Program-made: the position numbers and the translations under genes
Assembly (NCBI GenBank): GCA_015487455.1
Contig: WFPR01000012.1
Coordinates: forward strand, 1-7,039
DNA from: Candidatus Bipolaricaulota bacterium
Lineage (GTDB): Bacteria > Bipolaricaulota > Bipolaricaulia > RBG-16-55-9
DNA: 7,039 nucleotides
Direction: 5' to 3'
The notes under the pieces: generated by a model
What the model was told of the DNA's origin: nothing
Database searches by the model: none
Seen by the model: the letters and a program-made list of their open reading frames with translations, nothing else
Shown here: one piece after another, positions 1 through 5,675 of the stretch
Numbering within the stretch: the stretch's first letter is position 1
How the letters are laid out: each line of letters begins with the position of its first letter

Positions 1-22
1 GTCAGATGTGTATAAGAGACAG
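1..22 (+). other. Nextera/Tn5 mosaic-end sequencing adapter remnant
   Basis: Bases 4-22 read AGATGTGTATAAGAGACAG, the 19-bp hyperactive Tn5 mosaic end used in Nextera tagmentation. The preceding GTC (1-3) fits the read-1 side adapter rather than the read-2 side. This is library-preparation sequence left at a contig end, not genome. Translated in the livG frame it gives the false N-terminus MYKRQ, starting at a GTG at base 8. Genomic sequence starts at about base 23. Confidence 0.96.
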
Positions 23-811
23 GGGCGGGGCGGCGCGCTGCTCCGCGTGGAGGACCTGGTCAAGGACTTCGGGGGGCTGCGGGCCGTCAACCGCTGCTCC
101 CTGGAGGTGAGGCGGGGGACGATCACCGGCCTGATCGGCCCCAACGGCGCGGGCAAGACGACCCTCTTCAACTTGATCACGGGCTTCTACAGGCCGGACG
201 CCGGGCGGGTGTACTTCGACGGCGAGGACATCACCGGGCTCCCGCCCTACGTGGTGTTCCGCAAGGGGCTGGTGCGCACCTTCCAGATCCCGCGGGAGTT
301 CAGGGAGATGACCGTGCTCGAGAACCTGATGCTCGTCCCGCTGGGGCAGAAGGGCGAGCGGCTGCTTTACCCGTGGTTCCGGCCCGGCGTGGTGCGCCGC
401 CAGGAGCGGGAGGTCTACGAGCGGGCCCTCGAGGTGCTCGAGTTCGTCGAGCTGATCCACCTCAAGGACGAGTACGCCGGGAACTTGTCCGGCGGGCAGA
501 AGAAGCTCCTGGAGCTGGCCCGCGCCATGATGGCCGAGCCCAAGATGATCTTGCTCGACGAGCCCGGCGCGGGCGTCAACCCGACGCTCATGAGGAAGCT
601 CGTGGGCTACATCGAGACGCTCTGCTACGAGCGGGGGATCACGTTCCTGCTCATCGAGCACGACATGGACCTGGTGATGTCGCTGTGCAACCCGGTGATC
701 GTGATGAGCGAGGGCCGCAAGCTCACGGAGGGCACCCCCCAGGAGGTCCAGCGGGACCCGCGGGTGCTCGAGGCCTACTTGGGAGGGCAGTATGTCGCTG
801 TTGAGGGCTGA
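23..811 (+). CDS. livG: Branched-chain amino acid ABC transporter ATP-binding protein LivG, 5'-truncated
   Basis: One of the two cytoplasmic ATPases that power a HAAT-family (Leu/Ile/Val-type) importer. About 262 native residues are visible. Counting from the artefactual GTG at base 8, Walker A GPNGAGKT is at 44-51, the Q-loop Gln in RTFQIP at 93, the signature LSGGQ at 160-164, Walker B MILLDEP at 180-186, and the H-loop His in IEHDM at 218. All catalytic elements are intact. The stretch from RTFQIP to the helical segment before LSGGQ is the long insertion typical of LivG rather than LivF. The real start is missing: the first five codons of the open frame are adapter, and family members begin only a few residues before the ALLRVEDL segment, so perhaps 0-10 residues are lost. 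The gene overlaps livF by 20 bp, which suggests translational coupling. The operon promoter must lie upstream of the window. Confidence 0.93.
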   Translation, partial: GRGGALLRVEDLVKDFGGLRAVNRCSLEVRRGTITGLIGPNGAGKTTLFNLITGFYRPDAGRVYFDGEDITGLPPYVVFRKGLVRTFQIPREFREMTVLENLMLVPLGQKGERLLYPWFRPGVVRRQEREVYERALEVLEFVELIHLKDEYAGNLSGGQKKLLELARAMMAEPKMILLDEPGAGVNPTLMRKLVGYIETLCYERGITFLLIEHDMDLVMSLCNPVIVMSEGRKLTEGTPQEVQRDPRVLEAYLGGQYVAVEG

Positions 812-1499
812 GAACGTCACGGCGGGCTACGGCGAGATGGACATCCTGCACGGGGTGTCCATCGAGGTGCGCGAGGGCGAGATCGTCGCGCTGATCGGCC
901 CCAACGGCGCGGGCAAGTCGACGCTCATGAAGACGATCTTCGGGCTGCTCAAGCCCCGCTCGGGGCGCATCTGGCTGGGCGAGCGCGACATCACGGGGCT
1001 CGAGCCCGATCAGATCGTCCGCCTCGGCGTCTGCTACGTCCCCCAGACGGACAACGTCTTCCCCAGCCTAACCGTCAAGGAGAACTTGGAGATGGGGGCG
1101 TTCATCCTCGACGAGAAGAACTTGGACGCCCGCATCGAGCGGGTTTACAGCGTCTTTCCCGACCTGAAGCGCTTCCACAACACGAAGGCCGGGATGCTGA
1201 GCGGCGGCCAGCGGCAGATGCTCGCCATGGGCCGGGCGCTGATGCTCGACCCCCACGTGCTGCTGCTCGACGAGCCCTCCGCGGGCTTGGCCCCCAAGCT
1301 CGTCGAGCTGATCTTCGAGAAGATCAAGGACATCAACGCGACGGGCGTCTCGATCCTGATGGTCGAGCAGAACGCCAAGCAAGCCCTCAAGATGGCCGAC
1401 CGCGGCTACGTGCTGGCCACCGGACGCAACCGCTTCGAGGGCACCGGCGAGGAGCTGCTCAACGACCCTCAGGTGGCCAAGCTCTACCTCGGGGGCTGA
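792..1499 (+). CDS. livF: Branched-chain amino acid ABC transporter ATP-binding protein LivF
   Basis: The second cytoplasmic ATPase of the importer, 235 residues, the normal LivF length. Walker A GPNGAGKS is at 36-43, the Q-loop Gln in YVPQTD at 85, LSGGQ at 136-140, and Walker B VLLLDEP at 156-162. The usual H-loop His is replaced by Gln193 in the segment VEQNAKQALKMADRGYVL. This is a LivF hallmark and closely resembles the same region of E. coli LivF, so it is not a defect. The protein ends in LYLGG, also typical. The ATG at 792 lies inside the end of livG and is preceded by GGGAGG (781-786) with a 5-nt gap, which supports this start. It has a VPQ rather than a VPEGR Q-loop, a common subtype difference. 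It should pair with LivG on the LivHM membrane core. Confidence 0.96.
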   Translation: MSLLRAENVTAGYGEMDILHGVSIEVREGEIVALIGPNGAGKSTLMKTIFGLLKPRSGRIWLGERDITGLEPDQIVRLGVCYVPQTDNVFPSLTVKENLEMGAFILDEKNLDARIERVYSVFPDLKRFHNTKAGMLSGGQRQMLAMGRALMLDPHVLLLDEPSAGLAPKLVELIFEKIKDINATGVSILMVEQNAKQALKMADRGYVLATGRNRFEGTGEELLNDPQVAKLYLGG

Positions 1500-1525
1500 C
1501 GCAAAAGGGGGCCGAGCCGAGCGCG

Positions 1526-2704
1526 ATGAAGCTCAAGCGCCGCGATCCCGTCAAGCTCGCCATCTGGGCCGTCATCGTCCTGGGGCTCGTCTGGGCCCTG
1601 GTCTTCGTCCCCAACGGCCCGCAGTTCGTGCTCAACGGGATCCGCTTCGGCAGCATCCTGATGCTCGGGGCCATCGGCCTCACGCTCACCTATCGCATCT
1701 TGAACTTCGCCAACTTCTCGCATGGGGACATCCTGATCTTCGGGGCGTACATCGCGCTCTCCGTCGACTGGTGGCTCGTCGGCGCGCTGCCGGGGCTCTT
1801 CGAGCGGCTGCCCCAGTGGCTGCCCTGGCTGCCCGAGGGGCTGAAGGCGGGGCTCCTGGGGCTGGCCCAGCCCCAGGCCAAGGACACCATCCGCTGGATC
1901 GCCATCGTGATCGCGATGCTGGCGGGCGCGGTCGGGGCCATCCTCTTGGCCATCGGGATCGACCGCGTGCTCTACCGCCGTCTGCGGCGTTCGGCGGCCG
2001 TGACGCTGGTGATCGCGTCGTTCGGGATGGCGCTCTTCATCCGCGCGCTGGTGCAGGCGATCTGGGGCGTGGGCAACCGCGCCTACGCGATGCGCATCAC
2101 CCCGCCCACCGTCTACGCCTTCGGCGACATCGACCGCGACGGGCGCTTCGACGTCTTCGTGGGGTCGATCGGGGAGCTGATCCAGGTCGCGGGCACGCGC
2201 GACCTCACCCACGTCGTCACGCTCAAGATGACCACGATCCAGTGGGTGACGCTGATCGTGTCGCTCGCGCTCGTGACCCTGCTGCACCTCTTTCTGAAGT
2301 ACACCAAGACGGGCAAGGCGATGCGGGCGATGGCCGACAACATGGACCTGGCCCGGGTCTCGGGGATCAACACCGAGCGGATGATCAAGTGGGTCTGGGC
2401 GATCGGGGCGGGGCTGGCCGCGATCGCGGGGGTCTTCATCGGGCTCAACTGGGGGATCATCACGCCCAACACGGGCGCGCTGGTGCTGCTGTCGCTGTTT
2501 GCGGCTGTGATTTTGGGGGGCATCGGCAGCCCCTACGGCGCGATGCTCGGCGCCCTCGTCATCGGGATCGCGCAGAACGTGCTCGTGGCGCCCGTCACGA
2601 GCGTCAACTCCCAGTACAAGCCCGCGATCGCCTTCCTGCTGATGATCGCCATGTTGCTGATCCGCCCGCAGGGGCTGCTGGGCGAGGCCGGACGGCGGGG
2701 ATGA
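1526..2704 (+). CDS. livH: Branched-chain amino acid ABC transporter permease LivH, with enlarged external loops
   Basis: Membrane-channel subunit of the HAAT importer, 392 residues against about 308 in E. coli LivH. Recognisable LivH blocks are the paired helices ending in ILNFANFSHGD (58-68), the cytoplasmic coupling loop GKAMRAMADNMDLARVSGIN (263-282) that contacts the ATPases, AAVILGGIGSPYGAMLGA (326-343), and the C-terminal RPQGLLG (380-386). The extra length sits in two loops that should face outward. Residues about 80-122 are rich in Trp, Leu and Pro. Residues about 190-235 contain D201-I-D203-R-D205-G-R-F-D209, an EF-hand-like DxDxDG pattern. The start is preceded by AAAAGGGGG (1503-1511) but with a long 14-nt gap, so initiation may lean on coupling to livF, which ends 26 bp upstream. 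The basic N-terminus (KLKRRDPVK) before the first helix suits a cytoplasmic N-terminus. Family assignment is firm; substrate is unknown. Confidence 0.94.
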   Translation: MKLKRRDPVKLAIWAVIVLGLVWALVFVPNGPQFVLNGIRFGSILMLGAIGLTLTYRILNFANFSHGDILIFGAYIALSVDWWLVGALPGLFERLPQWLPWLPEGLKAGLLGLAQPQAKDTIRWIAIVIAMLAGAVGAILLAIGIDRVLYRRLRRSAAVTLVIASFGMALFIRALVQAIWGVGNRAYAMRITPPTVYAFGDIDRDGRFDVFVGSIGELIQVAGTRDLTHVVTLKMTTIQWVTLIVSLALVTLLHLFLKYTKTGKAMRAMADNMDLARVSGINTERMIKWVWAIGAGLAAIAGVFIGLNWGIITPNTGALVLLSLFAAVILGGIGSPYGAMLGALVIGIAQNVLVAPVTSVNSQYKPAIAFLLMIAMLLIRPQGLLGEAGRRG

Positions 2705-2740
2705 AGGGGATGAAGGAAGGGAGGAAGGGGGGAAGAAGGG
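2697..2740 (+). repeat. Purine-rich livH-livM spacer with 9-bp tandem repeat
   Basis: The 9-mer GGGGATGAA occurs twice in tandem (2697-2705 and 2706-2714). The first copy contains the livH stop codon. It is followed by an uninterrupted purine run to 2740. The 3' part, AAGAAGGG (2733-2740), lies 7 nt before the livM ATG and probably serves as its ribosome-binding region. A 20-codon open frame (2701-2763) starts with an ATGA overlap on the livH stop. It encodes a very basic peptide and runs into livM in another frame. I regard it as unproven. Confidence 0.6.
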
Positions 2741-2747
2741 CGCGGCG

Positions 2748-4055
2748 ATGGCGCAAATCTTGAACCTCCTGATGCTGCTCACCTCGATCGCGGGGCTGGC
2801 CGTGCTGCTCACCCGCCGGACGCGCCTCGGCCGCTGGCTCGCCCTGGGGGGCACCCTGGCCGTCTGGGCGGGGTTGCTGGGCATCGCGGCCCTCGTCGGC
2901 GTCCCCCCCGACAACATGGTGACGTTCCTGTCGCGCTTCCTGATCACGGCCGGGACCTACGCCGTGCTCACGCTGGGGCTCAACATCCAGTGGGGCTACA
3001 CGGGGCTGTTCAACATCGGGGTGGCGGGCTTCTTCGGGGTCGGGGCTTACGTCTCCGCGATCCTGGTGCAGGACCCGGCGAAGATGGCCGTCGGCGCGGG
3101 GCTCGAGGGCTTCTTCGCCACGTACTACAACCAGCCCTTCCTGGTCGGGCTCCTCGGCGCGATGGTCGCCTCGGGGCTCGTGGCCCTGGTCGTGGGCTTC
3201 GCCACCCTGCGCCTGCGGGCGGACTACCTGGCCATCGCGACCATCGGGATCGCGGAGATCCTGCGCTTGATCGCCACCAACGAGCGCACCCTCACGGAGG
3301 GCAACCGCGGCATCCCTAATTTGCCTCAGCCGCTCCACGAGTGCTTGGTCCGCGACCTGACGGCCCCCGTCCAGACGCCCTGCACCCTCTCGCTGTGGGG
3401 GCTCGAGCTCAAGATGCCGTTCGCGCCCTTCCTCGACCCGAACGCCTACCCCTGGTTCTACCTGCTGCTGGTGCTCGGGGTGATCGCGCTGGCGTTCGTG
3501 GCGCTGGAGCGGATCGCCCGCTCGCCGTGGGGCCGCGCCCTGCGGGCCATCCGCGAGGACGAGGACGCCGCCCTCGCCCTGGGCAAGAACACCTTCCGCT
3601 TCAAGATGCAGGCGTTCGTCGTCGGGGCGGTCATCATGGGCGCGGCGGGCAGCCTCTGGGTCCACGCGATCCGCTTCGTCGACCCGCAGATCTTCGACGC
3701 CATCTCCCGGACGTTCTTGGTCTGGGTGATGCTGATCGTCGGCGGGACGGGGAACAACCGCGGGGCGATCTTAGGGGCGTTCCTGATGTGGGGCGTCTGG
3801 AGCGTGGCCGATTTCCTCAACTACCTCCTGCCGGAGCGCCTGGAGACGCCCCTGGGCCGGATCGACGTGGCCTCCCAGCTGCTGGGGCCGTTGCGGGTGA
3901 TGGCCATCGTCGTCGTGCTCGAGCTGATCCTGCTCTTCCGCCCGCGCGGGCTGCTGGGCGAGGAGCGGGTCACCTCCACCCTCATCGAGCCCGCCCCTCA
4001 AGCCCGGGGCCGAGTCCAGCCCGGGCCCGGGCCGAAGCCCGCCGAGGCCGACTGA
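2748..4055 (+). CDS. livM: Branched-chain amino acid ABC transporter permease LivM
   Basis: The second membrane subunit of the importer, 435 residues. Conserved LivM blocks are GYTGLFNIGVAGFFGVGAY (83-101), LRADYLAIATIGIAEILR (156-173), the cytoplasmic ATPase-coupling loop SPWGRALRAIREDEDAAL (259-276), VGGTGNNRGAILGA (331-344), and the C-terminal LFRPRGLLGEE (396-406). It pairs with LivH. The loop at about 180-235, which should face outside the membrane, is long and holds two cysteines, C199 and C212. They are the only cysteines I see in the protein. A Pro/Arg-rich tail of about 28 residues follows the last conserved block. The ATG at 2748 lies 7 nt after AAGAAGGG. It is the last gene of the plus-strand operon, and no strong plus-strand terminator with a T-run follows, although the convergent hairpin at 4102-4129 may also stop transcription from this side. 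Confidence 0.94.
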   Translation: MAQILNLLMLLTSIAGLAVLLTRRTRLGRWLALGGTLAVWAGLLGIAALVGVPPDNMVTFLSRFLITAGTYAVLTLGLNIQWGYTGLFNIGVAGFFGVGAYVSAILVQDPAKMAVGAGLEGFFATYYNQPFLVGLLGAMVASGLVALVVGFATLRLRADYLAIATIGIAEILRLIATNERTLTEGNRGIPNLPQPLHECLVRDLTAPVQTPCTLSLWGLELKMPFAPFLDPNAYPWFYLLLVLGVIALAFVALERIARSPWGRALRAIREDEDAALALGKNTFRFKMQAFVVGAVIMGAAGSLWVHAIRFVDPQIFDAISRTFLVWVMLIVGGTGNNRGAILGAFLMWGVWSVADFLNYLLPERLETPLGRIDVASQLLGPLRVMAIVVVLELILLFRPRGLLGEERVTSTLIEPAPQARGRVQPGPGPKPAEAD

Positions 4056-4096
4056 CCCCCAAAACGCGAAAAAAACAAACGCCAAAGGTGTACAAG

Positions 4097-4129
4097 AAAA
4101 AAGAGGCCCCGGGAGCTTCCGGGGCCTCT
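4097..4129 (-). terminator. Intrinsic terminator of the binding-protein gene
   Basis: An 11-bp perfect stem (AGAGGCCCCGG at 4102-4112 paired with CCGGGGCCTCT at 4119-4129) encloses a 6-nt loop. Read on the minus strand it is followed by six T residues (complement of 4097-4102) and then a further T-rich stretch, a textbook rho-independent terminator. It lies about 50 nt past the stop codon of the minus-strand gene. On the plus strand the bases after the stem are only moderately T-rich, so termination of the liv operon here would be weaker. Confidence 0.9.
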
Positions 4130-4150
4130 GGTCTGTTCTCTGGTCTGTTG
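4127..4150. repeat. 12-bp tandem duplication beside the terminator
   Basis: TCTGGTCTGTTC (4127-4138) is followed directly by TCTGGTCTGTTG (4139-4150), 11 of 12 bases identical. The first copy overlaps the end of the terminator stem. Just beyond, GCGCAGC (4159-4165) and GCTGCGC (4167-4173) form a small inverted repeat between the stop codon of the minus-strand gene and the terminator. The function is unknown; slippage during replication is the simplest origin. Confidence 0.65.
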
Positions 4151-4180
4151 TGCAGCTTGCGCAGCGGCTGCGCCTTAGGC

Positions 4181-5482
4181 TTAGAGCCCTTGGCCCGTGG
4201 CCGGGTTGCAGACGGGGTTGCCCTCCTCGTCGAAGCGGCAGTCGACGACCTCGGTGTCGACGATCTTGCCGTTCTTGATCGTCCAGATGCCGATCGGGCC
4301 GAAGGGGTCGCCCGCGGCGTTGAACTCGAGGGCGCCGCTGGCGCCGACGTAGTCGATGTCCTCGCCGTTGGCGGCCGCGGCCAGCGCGTCGCCCAGCTGG
4401 CCGACGGTGAACTGCGTCCCGGGCTGGTTGGCCACGGGGCGCATCGCGTCCCGGATGGCCGGCCCCTCGTACTTGCCCGCGCGGGCGATCGCCAGGCACA
4501 GCACGGCCAGCGCGTCGTAGCTGTGCGGCGTGAACACGAACGGGTCCTCGCCCAGCCGCGCCCGGTAGCGCTCGGCGAAGATCTGGCCGCCCTCGGTCTC
4601 GGCCGTGGCCGGGGCCGTCCCGACGATGCCCTCCAGCGCCTCGGCGCCCAGGGCCTCCACCAGGCGGTCGATGAGGTCTTGGTTCTTGTTCCCGTCGACG
4701 AAGAGGTCGAAGTTCGTGTAGCCCTGCTGGACCATCTGGGTGATGAGGGCCTCGCCCTCGTCGAAGGTGATGAGGCTCACGGCGTCGGGGCCGTCGGCCT
4801 CGGCCGCGGCGATCTCGGCGCTGAAGTCCGTGGTGGCCGGGTCGTAGAGCTGGATCGTCGGGACGGTGCCGCCGAGCTTCTCAAAGTTCTGCTTGAAGGC
4901 GTCGGCCAGGCCCGCGCCGTAGGCGTCGTTGCGGGCGATGACGGACACCTTCCGGTAGCCCTTGATGTTGTAGGCGAGGTCGGCCAGCACGATCCCCTGC
5001 AGGCTGTCCGGCGGCGCGGTGCGGAAGACGAAGTCGTTGTCGTCCAGGTTCGAGATGGCCGGGGAGGTCGCCGAGGGCGAGATCTGCACGACCTGGGCGG
5101 GGATGGTCACGGAGGTGATCGGGATGGTCACGCCGCTGGCGGCCGCGCCGAAGAGCGCCTGCACCCCGACGACGTTGACCAGCTCGGAGGCCGCCTGGAC
5201 GCCTTGCTCGGGGTTCGTCCCGGAGTCGCGGACCTCGAGGCGCACCAGCCCGACGCCGGGGATGCCGCCCGCGGCGTTGATCTCCTCGATGGCCAGCTCG
5301 GCCGCCACCTGGAACCGCGGGCCGAAGCTCTGCAGCTGCCCCGTCAGCGGGATGACCGCCCCGATGGAGATGAACGGCTTCTGCCCGAACGAGCCGAACT
5401 GCCCCAGGGTGACCGCTCCGGCCGCCACCCCCAGCCCCTTCAGGAACGTCCGGCGGGAGAGCTTCCTCCTCTCGAACGCCAT
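4181..5482 (-). CDS. HAAT-family ABC transporter substrate-binding protein (LivK-like), Tat-exported
   Basis: Extracytoplasmic receptor that should deliver substrate to LivHM/LivGF; 433 residues. The N-terminus has a twin-arginine signal: SRRTFLK at 9-15, then a hydrophobic stretch to about residue 28. The mature part begins with ISIGAVIPLTGQL (38-50) and contains AIEEINAAGGIPG (64-76) and ISPSATSP (134-141), where LIV-binding proteins contact the ligand. ARNDAYGAGLADAF (183-196) follows, all typical of type-1 periplasmic-binding folds (Peripla_BP_6 family). There is no lipobox cysteine and no convincing AxA cleavage site after the hydrophobic region. C415 and C425 lie near the C-terminus and could form a disulfide. 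Start choice: AAGGAGGG (5488-5495) is 5 nt before this ATG. The frame stays open to a GTG at 5641, but that codon lies upstream of the -10 box, so it cannot be in the main transcript. Symbol left blank because the ligand is unknown. Confidence 0.94.
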   Translation of the reverse strand: MAFERRKLSRRTFLKGLGVAAGAVTLGQFGSFGQKPFISIGAVIPLTGQLQSFGPRFQVAAELAIEEINAAGGIPGVGLVRLEVRDSGTNPEQGVQAASELVNVVGVQALFGAAASGVTIPITSVTIPAQVVQISPSATSPAISNLDDNDFVFRTAPPDSLQGIVLADLAYNIKGYRKVSVIARNDAYGAGLADAFKQNFEKLGGTVPTIQLYDPATTDFSAEIAAAEADGPDAVSLITFDEGEALITQMVQQGYTNFDLFVDGNKNQDLIDRLVEALGAEALEGIVGTAPATAETEGGQIFAERYRARLGEDPFVFTPHSYDALAVLCLAIARAGKYEGPAIRDAMRPVANQPGTQFTVGQLGDALAAAANGEDIDYVGASGALEFNAAGDPFGPIGIWTIKNGKIVDTEVVDCRFDEEGNPVCNPATGQGL

Positions 5483-5625
5483 AGAATCCCTCCTTTTGTC
5501 TGGAGTTTGTTGGGTTGGGCTCGCTTGTGACTTGTGATGGGTCGTGGGTCCTCCTTCCGCGACGCGGTCTGCGTGGGCACCTCCTTTGGGTTTTGTCCCG
5601 TCGCGCCTTTGGTGACGTTTGCTAA
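5483..5625 (-). promoter_or_regulatory. Untranslated leader of the binding-protein gene with three Shine-Dalgarno-like copies
   Basis: From the predicted transcription start near 5625 to the ATG at 5482 is about 143 nt with no ATG on the minus strand. AAGGAGG occurs three times: around 5579-5585, around 5549-5555, and at 5489-5495. Only the last is correctly placed before a start codon. A tandem 7-mer TCACAAG and a small CCGCG/CGCGG palindrome lie in the middle. I do not recognise a known riboswitch class here. The leader may simply be unstructured 5' UTR. Confidence 0.55.
5488..5495 (-). promoter_or_regulatory. Ribosome-binding site that fixes the binding-protein start
   Basis: On the minus strand the sequence reads AAGGAGGG, then five bases, then ATG. 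This near-perfect site supports 5482 as the start instead of the upstream in-frame GTG at 5641. Confidence 0.9.
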
Positions 5626-5639
5626 GCTTAAACTTTAGC
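5621..5639. promoter_or_regulatory. Inverted repeat over the -10 region, possible operator
   Basis: GCTAA (5621-5625) and TTAGC (5635-5639) form an inverted repeat with a 9-bp centre in an AT-rich island. It covers the -10 box and the predicted transcription start of the minus-strand binding-protein gene, where a repressor could block initiation. The arms are only 5 bp, so chance is possible. Confidence 0.35.
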
Positions 5640-5660
5640 ACAATAACGCCGTTTTGTCAA
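5632..5660 (-). promoter_or_regulatory. Sigma-70-type promoter of the binding-protein gene
   Basis: On the minus strand a perfect -35 box TTGACA (5655-5660) is followed by a 17-bp spacer and the -10 box TAAAGT (5632-5637, 4 of 6 consensus). TG sits one base before the -10, giving an extended -10 element. It lies only about 16 bp after the stop codon of the upstream eamA-like gene, in a locally AT-rich patch. It allows the receptor gene to be transcribed independently of both the permease operon and the upstream gene. Predicted start of transcription is near 5625. Confidence 0.85.
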
Positions 5661-5675
5661 GATCTTCAGCGTGAT

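Noticed and set aside
1..22. A natural Tn5/IS50 transposon end
   Set aside because: The mosaic end is an engineered sequence, sits exactly at the contig edge, and is preceded by the adapter-specific GTC. No transposase or other IS50 sequence follows.
1366..1383. Loss of the H-loop histidine in LivF as a sign of an inactive ATPase
   Set aside because: Gln in the VEQN segment is normal in LivF proteins, including that of E. coli.
1484..2947. A 487-codon minus-strand open frame antisense to livH
   Set aside because: It is opposite a clear LivH with family motifs; composition is rich in Arg, Asp, Pro, Gln and His with no recognisable domain, as expected for antisense of a high-GC gene.
2604..3665. 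A 353-codon minus-strand open frame antisense to livM
   Set aside because: Same low-complexity charged composition; no ribosome site or domain, and the sense strand holds conserved LivM motifs.
3341..5530. A 729-codon plus-strand open frame running from inside livM across the terminator and antisense to the binding-protein gene
   Set aside because: It overlaps two well-supported genes, crosses a strong terminator, and its product is a low-complexity Arg/Ala/Gly/Pro/Asp mixture typical of a shadow frame in GC-rich DNA.
5483..5641. An N-terminal extension of the binding protein starting at GTG 5641
   Set aside because: That codon lies upstream of the -10 box; the extension is hydrophilic and would bury the twin-arginine signal, while the ATG at 5482 has an excellent ribosome-binding site.
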